A DNA stretch of 5,955 bases from Deltaproteobacteria bacterium (GTDB lineage Bacteria; Desulfobacterota; Binatia; Binatales; Binataceae): contig JAJXYM010000443.1 of NCBI GenBank assembly GCA_021780585.1, forward strand, positions 1 through 5,955, written 5' to 3'. Below the pieces are notes generated by a model. The model did no database searches, had not been told where the DNA came from, and saw only the letters and a list, made by a program, of their open reading frames with translations. Position 1 is the first letter of the stretch, and each line of letters starts with the position of its first letter. The translations under genes and the position numbers were made by a program. Below are positions 1 to 5,366 of this stretch, piece by piece.

Positions 1-28
1 GCGGGATTAAGCGGACGAAATTATTTTA

Positions 29-44
29 CGGGGCGGCGGCCCCG
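29..44. repeat. GC-rich inverted repeat upstream of the small ORF
   Basis: Perfect 6-base arms (CGGGGC and GCCCCG) around a 4-base loop, just after an A/T-rich stretch (18-28, AAATTATTTTA). It could be the end of an upstream transcription unit or part of the leader of the small gene starting at 77. The sequence before the window is missing, so no -35 can be judged. In this GC background such a stem can arise by chance. Confidence 0.3.
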
Positions 45-76
45 CAACGATCATGACAACGCAGGAAAGGAAGCAG

Positions 77-361
77 ATGAGCGCACAGGATATGACCGAC
101 GGACCGGTCGAGCCGGAAGGGACGGAACGACGCGAGGAGGAGGATAGCGACCTGCTCGCGTCGAAACTATCCCGGGAGCTGAGCAACTGGCGGCGGCGGC
201 GGACCGCGGGCCATCAGCGCCGCACCGACGGGCCGCGCGGCAACTTCCAGTCGGATGCGGCGCGCACGATCAAGGTGCGCGGTCACGAGACGCTGGTAAT
301 CCGCAAGCCGAAGCTGAGTCCGAAGCCGCCGGTCGCCAACAGCGAACGTGACGGCCGCTGA
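77..361 (+). CDS. Small, highly charged hypothetical protein
   Basis: I do not recognise this 94-residue protein. Its first quarter is acidic (D5, D8, E12, E14, E17, the run E20-D23, D25). The rest is strongly basic, with four consecutive arginines at 39-42, more arginines to about 54, and a Lys/Pro-rich tail (residues 77-84). There is no signal peptide, membrane segment or cysteine, so it is probably cytoplasmic and could bind nucleic acid or ribosomes, but that is a guess from charge alone. I chose ATG 77 because a purine-rich Shine-Dalgarno (AGGAAAGGAAG, 63-73) sits 3 bases before it. An in-frame ATG at 53 would give 102 residues but lacks such a site. Third codon positions are mostly G/C, as in the neighbours, which supports real coding. 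It converges on the lolC-type gene with an 80-base gap. Confidence 0.6.
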   Translation: MSAQDMTDGPVEPEGTERREEEDSDLLASKLSRELSNWRRRRTAGHQRRTDGPRGNFQSDAARTIKVRGHETLVIRKPKLSPKPPVANSERDGR

Positions 362-398
362 TCCCGCCCGAGACGCCGAAGCGGATCGACCGATTGCA

Positions 399-446
399 CG
401 GCGCGTTCGCCGGAATGCGCCGCATCGCCGCTGATTTTTAATCAGC
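399..446. terminator. Two inverted repeats between convergent genes; possible bidirectional terminator
   Basis: Two stems lie between the stop of the + strand small gene and the stop of the minus-strand permease gene. The first is CGGCGC/GCGCCG (399-404 with 417-422, 12-base loop). The second is GCTGATT/AATCAGC (430-436 with 440-446, TTT loop) and overlaps the permease stop codon at 442-444. Five T residues (435-439) follow the first stem on the + strand, but only after a 12-base gap and inside the second hairpin. Position between convergent stops suits termination; the U-tract geometry is not classical. Confidence 0.3.
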
Positions 447-1668
447 CGCGGAAGATTTCGACAGGCATCTCCCGCGCGGCCTGCCGCGCCGGATAGAAGG
501 TCGCGACCCAACACAGCAGCATCGACGCGATCGCGACGACCACGTACGAGAGCGGCTGGAAGGCCACCGGCAGGGTCGAGATGCCGTAGATTTCCTTCTG
601 GATATGGATGAAGTGGTAATTCGCGAGCACGAAGCAGGTCGCGCCGCCGAGGATCAGGCCGGCGAACGTGCCGATCGCGCCGACGATCAGGCCCTTCAGC
701 ACGAAAATCAGGCGCACTTCGCGCCGCGTCGCCCCCATCGCCATCAGCACCGCGATATCCTTGCGCTTCTCCATCACGACCATGATCAGCGTGGCGATCA
801 GATTGAAGGCGGCGACGCCGATCAGCAACAGCAGCACCAGCGCATAGACGCGCTTGAGCAACTCGAAGCCGGCGGCGGCCGACGCGTTGAACTCCATCCA
901 GTTGCTGACGCGATAGTTGGGACCGAGCAGCGCGCGCAGGCGCGTCGTAATCAGCGCGGTGTCGTCGAGATTCCGCAGGCGCAACTCGATGCCGTCGACC
1001 TGGCCGGGACGGCCGAAGAAATTCTGCGCGTTATCGAGCCGCATGAAGACGAGGTCGCGATCGAGGAAGGCGACGCCTGATTCGAAGATCGCGCCGACGG
1101 TGAAATGACCGGTACGGGTGGCGATTTCGTTGTCGGGACCGGCGGCCACCGGCGCGACGGCGGTTAGCGGATCGCCGACGCCGACCTTGAGCTTTGCGGC
1201 CAGCGTCGAACCAAGCGCGACCGCGCCGTCGGAGCCGGCCGACGCAACGCCGAGATTCGCCAGCGAGCCCTTCTGGATATAGCGGCGGAGCTGGCCGACG
1301 ATCGCGGCGTTTTGCGGATCGATGCCGCGCATGATCACGCCGCTGACGCCGCGCGGCGAACTCATCATCGCCTGCCCGACGAGGAATGGGTCGGAACCGG
1401 CGACTCCGGGAACCGCGGCCGCACGCGCGAGCAATTCCGGCGCGTTGCTGATCGATCCGTTAAAGCTGAGGATTTCGACCTGGGGCGTCAGCGTGAGAAT
1501 GCGCTGGCGCAGGCTGCGTTCGAAGCCGCCCATCACCGCCAGCACGACCACCAGCGCGGCCACGCCGATCATCACGCCGATGGCGGTGAAGACCGTGGTG
1601 ACGGAGATAAAGGCGTCGCGCCGGCGTGCGCGCAGATATCGCGTCGCGATTTGCAGTTCGTAGCGCAA
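442..1668 (-). CDS. lolC: LolC/LolE-family lipoprotein-releasing ABC transporter permease
   Basis: Inner-membrane permease that, in the Lol system, works with the ATPase LolD to extract outer-membrane lipoproteins from the inner membrane and pass them to LolA. At 408 residues it has the normal family length. The N-terminus (YELQIATRYLRARR, then FISV) is typical. TM1 is about residues 20-46 and ends in the conserved VVLAVMGGFE. A periplasmic domain covers about 47-272. TM2 is about 275-299, followed by the cytoplasmic MEKRKDIAVLMAMGAT segment expected to contact the ATPase. TM3 is about 322-349 and TM4 about 374-392. The end, YPARQAAREMPVE, is the usual FtsX-type C-terminus. The start is a TTG (1666-1668) with no clear Shine-Dalgarno; no ATG/GTG/TTG occurs in frame before the upstream stop at 1735, and homology needs this N-terminus. 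It follows the second CoA-transferase by 66 bases, probably in the same transcript. No lolD lies beside it. LolC, LolE and single-permease LolF types cannot be separated here. Confidence 0.92.
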   Translation of the reverse strand: MRYELQIATRYLRARRRDAFISVTTVFTAIGVMIGVAALVVVLAVMGGFERSLRQRILTLTPQVEILSFNGSISNAPELLARAAAVPGVAGSDPFLVGQAMMSSPRGVSGVIMRGIDPQNAAIVGQLRRYIQKGSLANLGVASAGSDGAVALGSTLAAKLKVGVGDPLTAVAPVAAGPDNEIATRTGHFTVGAIFESGVAFLDRDLVFMRLDNAQNFFGRPGQVDGIELRLRNLDDTALITTRLRALLGPNYRVSNWMEFNASAAAGFELLKRVYALVLLLLIGVAAFNLIATLIMVVMEKRKDIAVLMAMGATRREVRLIFVLKGLIVGAIGTFAGLILGGATCFVLANYHFIHIQKEIYGISTLPVAFQPLSYVVVAIASMLLCWVATFYPARQAAREMPVEIFRG

Positions 1669-1734
1669 GGGACCGATCGGCCGCGCGGAAAGATTGGCGC
1701 GCGACCGAACCGGTGCGTCACGCCGCCGCGTGGC

Positions 1735-2952
1735 TCAGTATATCACCTGGTCCTTGCGCAGCCGCTCGATCTCCGCCGCGTCCATGCCAAGGATTTCGCG
1801 GAAGACCTCATCATTATGCTGGCCGAGGGTCGGCGCGGGCCGGCGCAGATCGCCGGGCGTCCGGCTCATGCGATGCTCGAGGCCGTCGTACGGCGACGGC
1901 CCCATTTCCGGGTGATCGAGCCAGCGCCAGAAGTCGAAGGCTTCGAGATTTTCGTCGTGATGCAGGTCCATGCAATTTTGCACCGGATAGGCCGCGACGC
2001 CCGCGCCCTGCAGCGCGGCGGTCAATTCGCCGGCCTTGCGCGAGCGCACGGCGGCGCCGATAAATTCGCCGAGCGCGGCGCGATCGCCCATCCGCGCGCG
2101 CATCGTGGCGAACCGCCCGCCGCGATCTTCGGCGCCGAGCGCGCGCGTCAATTCGGACCATTCGCGATCATCGGCGACGGCGATCGCGATCCAGCGTTCA
2201 TGGCCGTCCTCGTCGGCGCATCGATATGCTCCGTGCGGAGCGTAGCGATCGGATCGATTACCGGCCGGGCCGAGCACGCGGCCGGTGGCGAAGTAGTCGA
2301 TCAGCATCGGCGCCAGATTGTGCAGCGCGGCCTCGTATTGCGACATGTCGATATACTGGCCCTGGCCGGTGCGCCGCCGGTAATCGAGCGCGGCGATCAG
2401 CGCGCAGGCCGAAAACCGCGGCGCGATAAAATCGGTATAGGCCCCGTACGGCGGGCACGGCTCGTCCTCGGAATAGCCCGCGACGTGATAGAAGCCCGAC
2501 AGCGCCGCCATCAGATTGCCGAAGCCGGGGTAGTCGCGATGCGGTCCGGTCTGGCCCTGCATGCAGGTCGACAGCATGATCAGGTCGGGCTTGATCGCGC
2601 GCATCCGCTCGAAGTCGAGGCCCCAGTTGCGCAACGTCTTGGGCGTGAAGCTCTCGGTCACGACGTCCGCCCACGGCAGCATCCGGAGGAAAATTTCGCG
2701 CGCCGCGGGCTTGCTCATATCGAGCGTGATTCCCCGCTTGGAGGAATTGAAGCTGGCGAAGAACTGGCTGCGATTCACGCCCGGCTGCGCGTCTTTCCAC
2801 GGCGGCGCGAGCCGCAAGCCGTCGAGCCGCGCGGCGGACTCGATCCGGACCACGTCGGCGCCGTAATCGGCGAGATATTTGGTGGTGACCGGACCGACCG
2901 CGTACCACGTGAAATCGAGCACGCGAATTCCTTCGAACGGCAACCTGCCCAT
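1735..2952 (-). CDS. CaiB/BaiF family (class III) CoA-transferase, catalytic Asp present
   Basis: Class III CoA-transferases move CoA from an acyl-CoA to a free carboxylic acid through mixed-anhydride and aspartyl-CoA intermediates, in the cytoplasm. Residue numbers are from the ATG at 2952 (405 aa, normal length). The N-terminus (FEGIRVLDFTWYAVGP, then YLADYGADVVRIES) is the family's CoA-binding fold. NSSKRGITLDM lies at about 69-79. YTDF supplies the expected catalytic Asp at 174, equivalent to Asp169 of formyl-CoA transferase. TGQGQYIDMS follows at 195-204. The C-terminal PAPTLGQHNDEVFREILG (about 372-389) is canonical. Start choice: GGAGG (2964-2968) lies 11 bases before this ATG, whereas an alternative GTG at 2973, 2 bases past the previous gene's stop, adds seven residues and has no ribosome site. 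It directly follows another CaiB-like gene, suggesting a heteromeric enzyme like BbsEF of toluene degradation. Donor and acceptor acids cannot be read from the sequence. Confidence 0.93.
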   Translation of the reverse strand: MGRLPFEGIRVLDFTWYAVGPVTTKYLADYGADVVRIESAARLDGLRLAPPWKDAQPGVNRSQFFASFNSSKRGITLDMSKPAAREIFLRMLPWADVVTESFTPKTLRNWGLDFERMRAIKPDLIMLSTCMQGQTGPHRDYPGFGNLMAALSGFYHVAGYSEDEPCPPYGAYTDFIAPRFSACALIAALDYRRRTGQGQYIDMSQYEAALHNLAPMLIDYFATGRVLGPAGNRSDRYAPHGAYRCADEDGHERWIAIAVADDREWSELTRALGAEDRGGRFATMRARMGDRAALGEFIGAAVRSRKAGELTAALQGAGVAAYPVQNCMDLHHDENLEAFDFWRWLDHPEMGPSPYDGLEHRMSRTPGDLRRPAPTLGQHNDEVFREILGMDAAEIERLRKDQVIY

Positions 2953-2963
2953 CGCTACGCTTG

Positions 2964-2968
2964 CCTCC
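2964..2968 (-). promoter_or_regulatory. Shine-Dalgarno deciding the start of the second CoA-transferase
   Basis: GGAGG on the minus strand, 11 bases before the ATG at 2952. It lies downstream of the competing GTG (2973), so it can only serve the ATG. The spacing is longer than ideal. Confidence 0.45.
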
Positions 2969-2975
2969 GCCACGG

Positions 2976-4235
2976 CTAGATCGCGCCGACCGCGCGCAGT
3001 TCGACGATCTCCCGGGCGCTCAGACCCAGCACACCGCCGTAGATTTCCTCGTTATGCTCGCCGAGTTGGGGCGCCGGCCCCTGCGGCCCGATCGGCGTCG
3101 CGCTCATTTTCGCGAACGCGCCCGGCATCGTCAGCGGGCGGCCGAGTCCGCGATGCTCGACGGTGACGAAGTAATCGCGCGCCTTGAGCTGGGGATCGGC
3201 GGCGATATCGGCGGCGTTGGCGACCGGCGCGCCGAACATCCGGCGCTTGAGGATATTCGCCCACATCTCCTTCTTGGTCTTGCCGAGGAAGAATTTCTGC
3301 ACCACCGCTTCGGTGCGATCGAGTTCCTCGAGGTCGGCCGCCGTCGCCGCCATGAAGCCGCTGGGCGTGAGCGCCTTCAAGCCGCCCTCCCGCGTGAGCC
3401 AATCGGGCGCCGCGCCCTCCTCTTTCATCCACGCGATCACGGCGTTGGTCGAGCCGAGGTAGGGACCGCCGGCGATCAGGAAGGAGACGAACCCGTCGGC
3501 GCAGCGATAGACCGTCTTGCGCCGTCCGCCGACCGCGCCGCTGAAGACGCCGCTGCGCCGCAGATAGTCGCCATGCATCAGCGGCATCGCCTGCTCGTTC
3601 ATCAGGGTCCAGACGACGCAGGCCTGCATATCGACGACGATATGCTGGCCGCGGCCGTCGGCGGCGCGCGCGTAATAGGCGATCATGGAGGCGACAGCGG
3701 CCTCGCCGGCGGCGTGCAGCCAGGCCTGCGGCACGCTCATCTGAAGCGGCGGTTTGCCCTCCTCGCCCATCAGGAACATCGCGCCGCCCGAGGCCCAGCC
3801 GACGATATCGGCGGCGCGGTAATTCCTGCCGGGTCCGCGATCGCCGAAGGGCGTGACCGTGGCGTGAATCAGGCCCGGATTAAGTTCGGCGAGCGCGTCA
3901 TGGCCGAGGCCGAGCGAATCCAGATAATCGAGCGGGAACGCATCGACGAGAAAGTCGGAGCTCTGCGCCAGCAGGCGCAATAAATCGCGTCCGTCGGCGG
4001 TTTCGAGATTCAGCGTGATCGAGCGTTTGCCGGCGCTCCAGGCGAGAAAGTTCAGGCCGCGATCGGGACCGGGACGATCCTCGAGAAACGGCGGAATCCG
4101 GCGCGAGGGACATCCGGCGGGCGGCTCGACCTTGATCACTTCGGCGCCCATGTCGGCGAAAATCTTGCCGCACAGCGCGCCTTTTTCGTCGGCCAAATCG
4201 AGCATCCGCAAGCCCTTGAGCAATTCGGAACGCAT
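2976..4235 (-). CDS. CaiB/BaiF family CoA-transferase-like protein lacking the usual catalytic Asp
   Basis: A second class III CoA-transferase homologue of 419 residues. The N-terminus (LKGLRMLDLADEKGALCGKI, then FADMGAEVIKVEPPAG at 26-41) and AGKRSITLNLET (68-79) match the family. The C-terminus (GPAPQLGEHNEEIYGGVLGL) is also canonical. GRGQHIVVDMQ (194-204) corresponds to the TGQGQ segment of the neighbouring paralogue. The place where the nucleophilic Asp should stand, 22-25 residues before it, reads SVPQAWLHAA (167-176), with Pro169-Trp172 at the site and no Asp or Glu. I infer a non-catalytic or differently acting subunit paired with the next gene's product. ATG 4235 is chosen because GGGGAG lies 7 bases upstream; in-frame ATGs at 4271 and 4301 add unrelated residues, and 4301 would sit almost at the predicted transcription start. 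The TAG stop is 23 bases before the next ATG. Substrate unknown. Confidence 0.9.
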   Translation of the reverse strand: MRSELLKGLRMLDLADEKGALCGKIFADMGAEVIKVEPPAGCPSRRIPPFLEDRPGPDRGLNFLAWSAGKRSITLNLETADGRDLLRLLAQSSDFLVDAFPLDYLDSLGLGHDALAELNPGLIHATVTPFGDRGPGRNYRAADIVGWASGGAMFLMGEEGKPPLQMSVPQAWLHAAGEAAVASMIAYYARAADGRGQHIVVDMQACVVWTLMNEQAMPLMHGDYLRRSGVFSGAVGGRRKTVYRCADGFVSFLIAGGPYLGSTNAVIAWMKEEGAAPDWLTREGGLKALTPSGFMAATAADLEELDRTEAVVQKFFLGKTKKEMWANILKRRMFGAPVANAADIAADPQLKARDYFVTVEHRGLGRPLTMPGAFAKMSATPIGPQGPAPQLGEHNEEIYGGVLGLSAREIVELRAVGAI

Positions 4236-4242
4236 GCCCCAG

Positions 4243-4248
4243 CTCCCC
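4243..4248 (-). promoter_or_regulatory. Shine-Dalgarno of the first CoA-transferase gene
   Basis: GGGGAG on the minus strand, 7 bases before the ATG at 4235. Its position settles this start over the in-frame ATGs at 4271 and 4301, which have no comparable site. Confidence 0.6.
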
Positions 4249-4252
4249 GCGC

Positions 4253-4288
4253 AAATATTTTGATCGATCATCGCGGCGTCGCGCCGCG
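4253..4288 (-). repeat. Three adjacent palindromes in the leader of the CoA-transferase operon
   Basis: Side by side lie AAATATTT (4253-4260, perfect 8-base palindrome), TGATCGATCA (4261-4270, perfect 10-base palindrome) and a stem CGCGGCG/CGCCGCG with a 3-base loop (4272-4278 with 4282-4288). They fill most of the leader between the predicted promoter and the ribosome site. They could be operator half-sites or an RNA structure controlling translation. No regulator is identifiable. Confidence 0.35.
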
Positions 4289-4311
4289 CGGCTATCCTCA
4301 ACGGAAACGGG

Positions 4312-4340
4312 ATTGTAGCCGCAATGCCCGCGGATGCGAA
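4312..4340 (-). promoter_or_regulatory. Predicted sigma70-type promoter for the CoA-transferase/lolC operon
   Basis: On the minus strand TTCGCA (4340-4335; 4 of 6 matches to TTGACA) is followed after exactly 17 bases by TACAAT (4317-4312; 5 of 6 matches to TATAAT). Transcription would begin near 4305, giving a leader of about 70 bases before the ATG at 4235. Found by eye; one such match can occur by chance, though the position in the only sizeable gap of the minus-strand block supports it. Confidence 0.45.
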
Positions 4341-4359
4341 GCGCGCAAGAACGCGCCGC

Positions 4360-4376
4360 GCGATCCGGCGGATCGC
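4360..4376 (-). terminator. Possible weak terminator hairpin after the pantothenate kinase-like gene
   Basis: A perfect 7-base stem (GCGATCC/GGATCGC) with a 3-base loop lies about 40 bases after the kinase stop and just before the predicted promoter. A GC-only palindrome (GCGCCCGGGCGC, 4382-4393) lies between the stop and this stem. On the minus strand the stem is followed by GCGGCGCGTTCTTGC, so there is no real U-tract. Placement suits an intrinsic terminator; the sequence is only partly convincing. Confidence 0.3.
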
Positions 4377-4417
4377 ATGGCGCGCCCGGGCGCCGCGAAG
4401 ACGGAGCGTCGCCGCCG

Positions 4418-5227
4418 CTACTGCATCGCCGCCCGCGCCGCGCCGATCGCGGTCGCGTAGTCGGCATGCTCGGGAATCAGAAAGCCGCGCCCGAAGACGT
4501 AGTTGAGCCGCTTGACCTTCTGCATGAAGCGGAAAATCCGCGTCAGCTTGCCGGTCAGGACGATATCCTCCTGGCCGCAGGCGCGGGCGGAGGCGATACT
4601 CAGCACCGAGACCACTTCGACGATCATGTTCATGATCGCCAGGGCCTTGTCCTCGGCGGTCGCGTCGGAGCCGATTTTGCCGAAGTTGGACGCGGTGGTG
4701 CCGGGCGGCAGATCGCCGATCGCGCCGCCGGCGATATCGCGCACGGTCAGATCAACGCGGCTCAAATCGCCCCGCTCGGCCATCGCCTCGAGCGTCTCCA
4801 GGGTCGAGACGCCAAGCATATGCTTGGAGAGGCCGCGCAGGGTGCCGCCGCCGAGACCGGTGCCGCTGACGTGCTCGATCTTTTCGCCGGTGACCGAAAC
4901 GATCGCCGTGCCGGTGCCGAGCGAAACGACCAGCGCCTTCTTGCGTCCGGCCAGCGAGGTGCCGCCGATGCCGATCGCGGAGAACTCGTTGACCTTGACC
5001 ACCGGCCGTCCGAGCAGCGTATCGGCCAGGGCGCGCGAGCCGGCTCCGGTCGCGGCCACCCGCTCGATCCGCTCGAGCGGCAATCCGTACGATTCGACCA
5101 GTTTGCCCAATGCGCCCGCCGCCGCGGCGATCGGGTCGTTCGCTTCGATAGTGACGACGTGAACCCCGCCATTGTCGAGGATTACCGCGTCCGTCGTGGA
5201 TCCGCCGATATCGATTCCGACCAGCAT
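4418..5227 (-). CDS. coaW: Type II pantothenate kinase-like protein (Fumble/CoaW family)
   Basis: Type II pantothenate kinases phosphorylate pantothenate with ATP, the first step of CoA synthesis, in the cytoplasm. This 269-residue protein has the bacterial family length. VGIDIGGSTTDAVILD (3-18) is the ASKHA phosphate-binding loop. NEF (80-82) supplies Glu81 at the place of the catalytic Glu (EFDA in the Staphylococcus aureus enzyme). SLGTGTA (102-108) and SGTGLGGGTLRGL (121-133) are the second nucleotide and substrate loops. The stretch from LTVRDI (160-165) through GDLPPG to TASNFGKI (178-185) is the family signature. One residue is odd: His119 stands where characterised enzymes have an Arg that contacts pantothenate, so substrate is uncertain. 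BadF/HgdC-type dehydratase activators share the fold but need cluster cysteines; here there is only Cys217. The ATG at 5225-5227 is the only sensible start; AGGAG lies 13 bases before it, rather far. It is divergent from rarA. Confidence 0.8.
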   Translation of the reverse strand: MLVGIDIGGSTTDAVILDNGGVHVVTIEANDPIAAAAGALGKLVESYGLPLERIERVAATGAGSRALADTLLGRPVVKVNEFSAIGIGGTSLAGRKKALVVSLGTGTAIVSVTGEKIEHVSGTGLGGGTLRGLSKHMLGVSTLETLEAMAERGDLSRVDLTVRDIAGGAIGDLPPGTTASNFGKIGSDATAEDKALAIMNMIVEVVSVLSIASARACGQEDIVLTGKLTRIFRFMQKVKRLNYVFGRGFLIPEHADYATAIGAARAAMQ

Positions 5228-5366
5228 AGTAAGGTGCCGACTCCTGTTCGGCCCATCCCCAAGCTAGAACATCGCGGAAGATTCGCGCAATCGGCGATTT
5301 ATCGATGGTCCGGCGGCGCGGCGAACGACGGTTCCACGCGGTCGCGGTTATGCTAAGTTCGCGGCG
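5228..5366. other. Divergent intergenic region between the kinase gene and rarA
   Basis: This 139-base gap must hold the promoters of both outward-facing genes. I could not find a convincing -35/-10 pair in either direction. The nearest matches are TATGCT (5349-5354), only 12 bases before the rarA ATG and without a -35, and poor TTG-type pairs for the kinase gene. A 5-base inverted repeat, TGTTC/GAACA (5245-5249 with 5267-5271), is present but weak. Confidence 0.4.

Noticed and set aside
167..514. 115-codon minus-strand open frame overlapping the small + strand gene and the end of the permease gene
   Set aside because: No ribosome site or motif. The + strand frame has a strong Shine-Dalgarno, and the permease frame here is certain.
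1312..2979. 555-codon open frame on the + strand, antisense to the permease and second CoA-transferase genes
   Set aside because: It spans parts of two well-recognised minus-strand genes. Its product is low-complexity and rich in Arg, Ala and His, as expected when a GC-rich gene is read in the opposite frame. No family motif is visible.
2961..3983. 340-codon + strand open frame antisense to the first CoA-transferase gene
   Set aside because: Opposite-strand shadow of a canonical gene, with no recognisable domain and no good ribosome site.
4418..5227. Identity as a BadF/HgdC-type dehydratase activator instead of a pantothenate kinase
   Set aside because: The GIDIGGSTTD loop is shared, but the cysteines that bind the [4Fe-4S] cluster are missing and the TASNFGKI signature is of Fumble type.
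5245..5271. TGTTC/GAACA inverted repeat in the divergent region, considered as a LexA-like or other operator
   Set aside because: Only 5-base arms with a 17-base spacer; it matches neither the CTGT-N8-ACAG nor the GTTC-N7-GTTC type.
4334..5356. 340-codon + strand open frame opposite the pantothenate kinase-like gene
   Set aside because: The minus-strand protein carries clear ASKHA/Fumble motifs; the + strand product is charge-rich shadow sequence.
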